Positions 61,357 through 64,000 of a stretch of DNA of 64,000 nucleotides are shown piece after piece (position 1 is the stretch's first letter; every line of letters begins with the position of its first letter). The notes beneath the pieces are model-generated. The model was not told where the DNA came from, ran no database searches, and was given only the letters and a program-made list of their open reading frames with translations. Origin of the DNA: a bacterium (GTDB lineage: Bacteria; Actinomycetota; Thermoleophilia; Solirubrobacterales; Solirubrobacteraceae); contig JAJPKQ010000025.1 of the NCBI GenBank assembly GCA_021323635.1, forward strand, positions 1-64,000. The letters run 5' to 3'. A program made the translations under genes and the position numbers.

Positions 61357-62132
61357 GTGCGCTGCATCCTCCCCCGCAGGGCAAGGATCATCACGCCCAT
61401 GAACAGCGTCGCGAAGCCCGCGAGCACAGCCAGGCAGCGCAGCAGGGCGGTCTGATCGAAGCCGTAGATGTAGAGGCTGCGAAAGCCCTCGAGCAGATAG
61501 GAGATCGGGTTCCAGGTCGCGACCGTGTGGAACCAGCCCGCCTTCAGCAGGTTGCGAGGCAGGTTCGACGAGGAGAGGAAGAGAAAGACGAAGAAGAGCG
61601 GGAAGAGCCCCTGCACCGCCTCGCCCGAGCCGGTCTTCAGCGCAGCGGAGATGCCGAGCGCGCCAAAGACCGCCGCCGCGATGGCGCCAAGAGCGATCAG
61701 CAGCGCAGCGCCGCCGATCCCGGCGTGCAGATGCGCGCCGCCGATCTCCCCGACCAGGACGTAGGCGGCCGACTGCAGCGCGCCCATCAGGCCGACGCCG
61801 ATCAAGAGCCCCCCGATCAGCGCGCTCCGGCGCATCGGCGTGAGCGCGAGGCGCTCGAAGAAGCCGCTCTCGATGTCTTCAGCGAGGTTGGTGCCGGTGT
61901 TCACGAGCGAGAACATCGCCCCCTGGATGAAGGCGGTCGCGATCGCAAAGGTGAGATATGAGCGGGTCGGAAACCCCGGCAGGCGTGTTGCCGCCGCCAG
62001 CCCGCTTGCGTTGACCGCAAGCAGGATCACCGGGAAGAAGATCACCGGGAAGAGCTGGAAGGGCTGGCGCAGCGTCTTGACCAGCGCGCGGCGCGCAAGC
62101 GCATAGAGCTGATGGGCGAAGGCGCCGCTCAC
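61353..62132 (-). CDS. ABC-2 type exporter permease
   Basis: The 259-residue DrrB-like permease has LVKTLRQPFQLFPVIFFPVILLAVNASGLAAATRLPGFP, FIQGAMFSLVNTGTNLAEDIESGFFERLALTPMRRSALIGGLLIGVG (coupling region) and FHTVATWNPISYLLEGFRSLYIYGFD. Six hydrophobic helices are evident. Overlaps both neighbours by four bases, coupling it to the ATPase upstream and the second permease downstream. Substrates for such exporters are hydrophobic compounds such as antibiotics or lipids; not readable here. Confidence 0.92.
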   Translation of the reverse strand: MSGAFAHQLYALARRALVKTLRQPFQLFPVIFFPVILLAVNASGLAAATRLPGFPTRSYLTFAIATAFIQGAMFSLVNTGTNLAEDIESGFFERLALTPMRRSALIGGLLIGVGLMGALQSAAYVLVGEIGGAHLHAGIGGAALLIALGAIAAAVFGALGISAALKTGSGEAVQGLFPLFFVFLFLSSSNLPRNLLKAGWFHTVATWNPISYLLEGFRSLYIYGFDQTALLRCLAVLAGFATLFMGVMILALRGRMQRT

Positions 62133-63199
62133 GCTCGCACGCTCCCGCCCGTCTGCCCGCCGGCGGCCGCAGCGCCCTCCTGCTGCGCCTCCTCTCGATC
62201 GCCCCCGCCCTCGAGCGAGCGGCCGGTCTTGGCGAGGAAGACGTCATCGAGCGTCGGCGCGTGCAGGCGCAGCTCGGCAAGGGATATGCCCTCGGCATCC
62301 AGCGCGCGCACCACCTCGGCCAGGTCGCGCGCGCCCGCGGGCAGGCGCACCGCGACCGCTCCGCCGGCTGCAGCGGGCAGCAGCTCGCCGATGCGCGCAA
62401 GCACGCCCGCCAGGCGCTCGCGCTGGGCCGGGTCCTCCGGAAGCGCCTCCACGGCGGGTCGACCGATCTCTGCCTTCAGGTCGGCCGGGGCGCCCTCCGC
62501 GACGATCCGCCCGCGGTCGATGATGCCCACGCGGTCGGCGAGCACATCGGCCTCCTCCAGGTACTGGGTGGTCAGGAACACCGTCACCCCCTCGTCCGCG
62601 AGGCGCCTGACCTCCTCCCAGAGGGCAGTGCGGCTCTGCACGTCCAGGCCGGTCGTCGGCTCATCGAGGAACAGCAGGCGCGGATGATGGATCAGCGCCA
62701 GCGCCAGGTCCAGCCGCCGCTTCATGCCGCCCGAGTAGCCCTTGACCTTCCGCTCGGCGGCCTCGCTCAATCCGACGCGCTCGAGCAGCTCCTCGCCGCG
62801 TGCGCGCGCGGCTGCGCGCGAGAGCCCGTGCAGGGCACCCTGCAGGAGCATGTGCTCGCGCGCTGAGAGATAGGGATCGAGCGCCGACTCCTGCAGTGAG
62901 GCGCCGATCGCGCGACGCACGGCCGCGCCTTCGCGGACCACGTCGTGCCCGGCGACCGTGGCGTGGCCTGCGCTCGGCGGCAGCAGCGTGCTCAGCATCA
63001 GCACGGTCGTCGACTTGCCCGCGCCGTTGGGGCCGAGGAAGCCGTAGATCTCGCCCTCTGAGACCACCAGGTCGATGCCCGCCACCGCACGCACGCCGCC
63101 CTTGAAGTCGCGCACCAGTCCGCGCGCCTCGATCCCGGCAGGCCGGCCACGGGCCGCCGAGGCAGCGACGATGCGATTGCGTTCGTAATCGTTCTGCAT
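62129..63199 (-). CDS. ABC exporter ATPase (DrrA-type)
   Basis: The 356-residue ATPase has IYGFLGPNGAGKSTTVLMLSTLLPPSAGHATVAGHDVV (Walker A and the DrrA GHDV segment), RRAIGASLQESALDPYLSARE, YSGGMKRRLDLALALIHHPRLLFLDEPTTGLDVQSR (signature and Walker B), VFLTTQYLEEADVLADRVGIIDRGRIVAEG, and a C-terminal DUF4162-like part ending APTLDDVFLAKTGRSLEG. ATG 63199 is set by TATAAA seven bases upstream. Divergent from a MarR regulator that may repress the operon. Likely drug or toxic-compound efflux. Confidence 0.94.
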   Translation of the reverse strand: MQNDYERNRIVAASAARGRPAGIEARGLVRDFKGGVRAVAGIDLVVSEGEIYGFLGPNGAGKSTTVLMLSTLLPPSAGHATVAGHDVVREGAAVRRAIGASLQESALDPYLSAREHMLLQGALHGLSRAAARARGEELLERVGLSEAAERKVKGYSGGMKRRLDLALALIHHPRLLFLDEPTTGLDVQSRTALWEEVRRLADEGVTVFLTTQYLEEADVLADRVGIIDRGRIVAEGAPADLKAEIGRPAVEALPEDPAQRERLAGVLARIGELLPAAAGGAVAVRLPAGARDLAEVVRALDAEGISLAELRLHAPTLDDVFLAKTGRSLEGGGDREEAQQEGAAAAGGQTGGSVRA

Positions 63200-63244
63200 C
63201 GAATGATTTATAGCACAACTTGTTCGCTGCGGTAACATCTGGCT
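63200..63244. promoter_or_regulatory. Divergent promoters and probable MarR operator
   Basis: The 45-base gap carries two facing-away -10 hexamers: TATAAA on the minus strand (63212-63207), seven bases before the exporter ATG, and TAACAT on the plus strand (63233-63238), six bases before the marR GTG. The plus -10 overlaps the expected minus -35 (TTACCG, 63235-63230). A MarR dimer could block both at once. Only a loose inverted repeat (ATGATTTATAGC..GCGGTAACAT) is visible. Confidence 0.55.
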
Positions 63245-63805
63245 GTGAGCACACGCGAGCAGGCCACGGTGAAGCAGGGCGCGGCGATCGGCGGCCACGC
63301 CTCCCCCTTCCGAGCGGTCGGCTTCGTGGTCTCATCGGTCGGCTACGCCGCCGCGCGGCGCTTCAGGGAGGTGCTCGCCCCGCTCGATTTGGAGCCGCGC
63401 GAGTTTGCGCTGCTGCGTGCGCTTGGCGCCGCCCAGGGCGACTCCCAGCAGGCGATCGCCGAGCGGCTGATGATCCCGCCCAGTCGCATGGTCGCGCATG
63501 TCGATGAGCTCGAGCAGCGCGGGCTGGTCCGCCGCCGGGCCAATCCCGCCGACCGTCGCTCCTGGTCGCTGCATCTGACGGCAAAGGGGCGCCGGCTGCT
63601 CGAGCGCGCCCTGCAGCTCGCGATGGCGCTCGAGCGCGAGCTCTGCGCCGACCTCAGCGCGGCAGAGCGCGCGCAGCTGCTCGAGCTGCTGGGGCGTGTC
63701 GGCGCGCGCGCAGGCGTGCGCGAGGGCGTGCATGACGCTCACGCCCACCCCGCGCTAGGCCGGGCGGGGGGCGACTGCGGCGGAGGCATCGATGGCGCGC
63801 GGTGA
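63245..63805 (+). CDS. MarR-family transcriptional regulator
   Basis: The 186-residue winged-helix protein (GTG start, leaderless) has a typical MarR core: FREVLAPLDLEPREFALLRALGAAQGDSQQAIAERLMIPPSRMVAHVDELEQRGLVRRRANPADRRSWSLHLTAKGRRLLERA, with the wing DRRS. The N-terminus of about 40 residues and Gly/Ala-rich C-terminus are variable. It lies divergent from a DrrAB-type exporter, which suits control of efflux by a small-molecule ligand. Its 3' end overlaps the next gene by 14 bases. Confidence 0.93.
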   Translation: MSTREQATVKQGAAIGGHASPFRAVGFVVSSVGYAAARRFREVLAPLDLEPREFALLRALGAAQGDSQQAIAERLMIPPSRMVAHVDELEQRGLVRRRANPADRRSWSLHLTAKGRRLLERALQLAMALERELCADLSAAERAQLLELLGRVGARAGVREGVHDAHAHPALGRAGGDCGGGIDGAR

Positions 63806-64000
63806 GCACCTCGGCCTCGGCGCCGCAAGCGGCGCCGGTGGCAGCGGCGGGATGCGCGCGCTGCGCGCATCCACCCGCAGGGAGCCGCCCCTGCTCGATC
63901 CCTCGCGCAAGCGCGACACGCGGCGCATCCTTGCGCTCTTTGCCCCCTACCGCGCTCGGCTGGCGCTCGTGATCCTCCTGATCATGATCTCTGCCGGCCT
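63792..64000 (+). CDS. ABC exporter, N-terminal part (cut by window end)
   Basis: A reading frame from ATG 63792, overlapping the marR stop, runs to the window end without a stop (69 full codons). The Gly-rich start is followed by REPPLLDPSRKRDTRRILALFAPYRARLALVILLIMISAG, the typical start of a fused ABC multidrug exporter: a short cytosolic helix then the first transmembrane segment. No ATPase part is in view, so the assignment rests on this pattern and the marR context. Confidence 0.65.
   Translation, partial: MARGEHLGLGAASGAGGSGGMRALRASTRREPPLLDPSRKRDTRRILALFAPYRARLALVILLIMISAG

Overview
The window is a high-G+C bacterial chromosome segment with dense coding on both strands, many GTG/TTG starts and four-base or one-base gene overlaps. 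Gene content (coenzyme B12-dependent ribonucleotide reductase beside a B12 operon, a partner-switching signalling operon, Wzm/Wzt and Wzx glycan export, NERD-domain protein, leaderless promoters) suggests an actinobacterium, most plausibly a Thermoleophilia/Solirubrobacterales-type lineage. That placement is inference; there is no rRNA here to test it.

Layout. 0-5 kb: tRNA-Thr(CGU) with its terminator, a small membrane protein, a NERD nuclease-like protein, a PHP phosphoesterase, and the divergent replication genes holB and tmk. 5.2-9.4 kb: nrdJ, interrupted in frame by a 400-residue intein carrying a homing endonuclease. 9.4-20.7 kb: a corrinoid locus. A cobalamin riboswitch drives btuF-btuC-btuD-cobO-cobU-cobD-cobC-bluB/cobT-cobS leftward, all nine genes overlapping; a second, signal-less BtuF-like protein and a divergent cobB lie upstream. 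The cofactor made or imported here is the one NrdJ needs. 20.7-22.1 kb: HU and heme A synthase ctaA.

22.4-55.2 kb: a large cell-surface glycan locus. Its first part (22.4-28.7 kb) has visibly lower G+C and different codon use, and looks acquired; it encodes a DegT aminotransferase, a NeuD/PglD-type acyltransferase, glycosyltransferases and a methyltransferase. The rest carries a Wzm/Wzt ABC exporter, many GT2/GT4 glycosyltransferases, FkbM-type and other methyltransferases, a Wzx-like flippase, a large membrane protein, a second DegT aminotransferase, GDP-mannose 4,6-dehydratase with an active-site-altered paralogue, and the CDP-glucose pair rfbF-rfbG.

55.3-64 kb: a flavin monooxygenase; a four-gene regulatory operon (STAS antagonist, membrane-anchored PP2C phosphatase, RsbW-like kinase, Clp-R-like protein); a DrrAB-type ABC exporter divergent from a MarR regulator; and the start of a second ABC exporter cut by the window end.

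A recurrent signal is a TAnnnT hexamer 6-7 bases before the start codon, which marks leaderless transcripts for about a dozen genes, decides several starts and supports a 51-residue small protein. No CRISPR array, insertion sequence or rRNA was seen.
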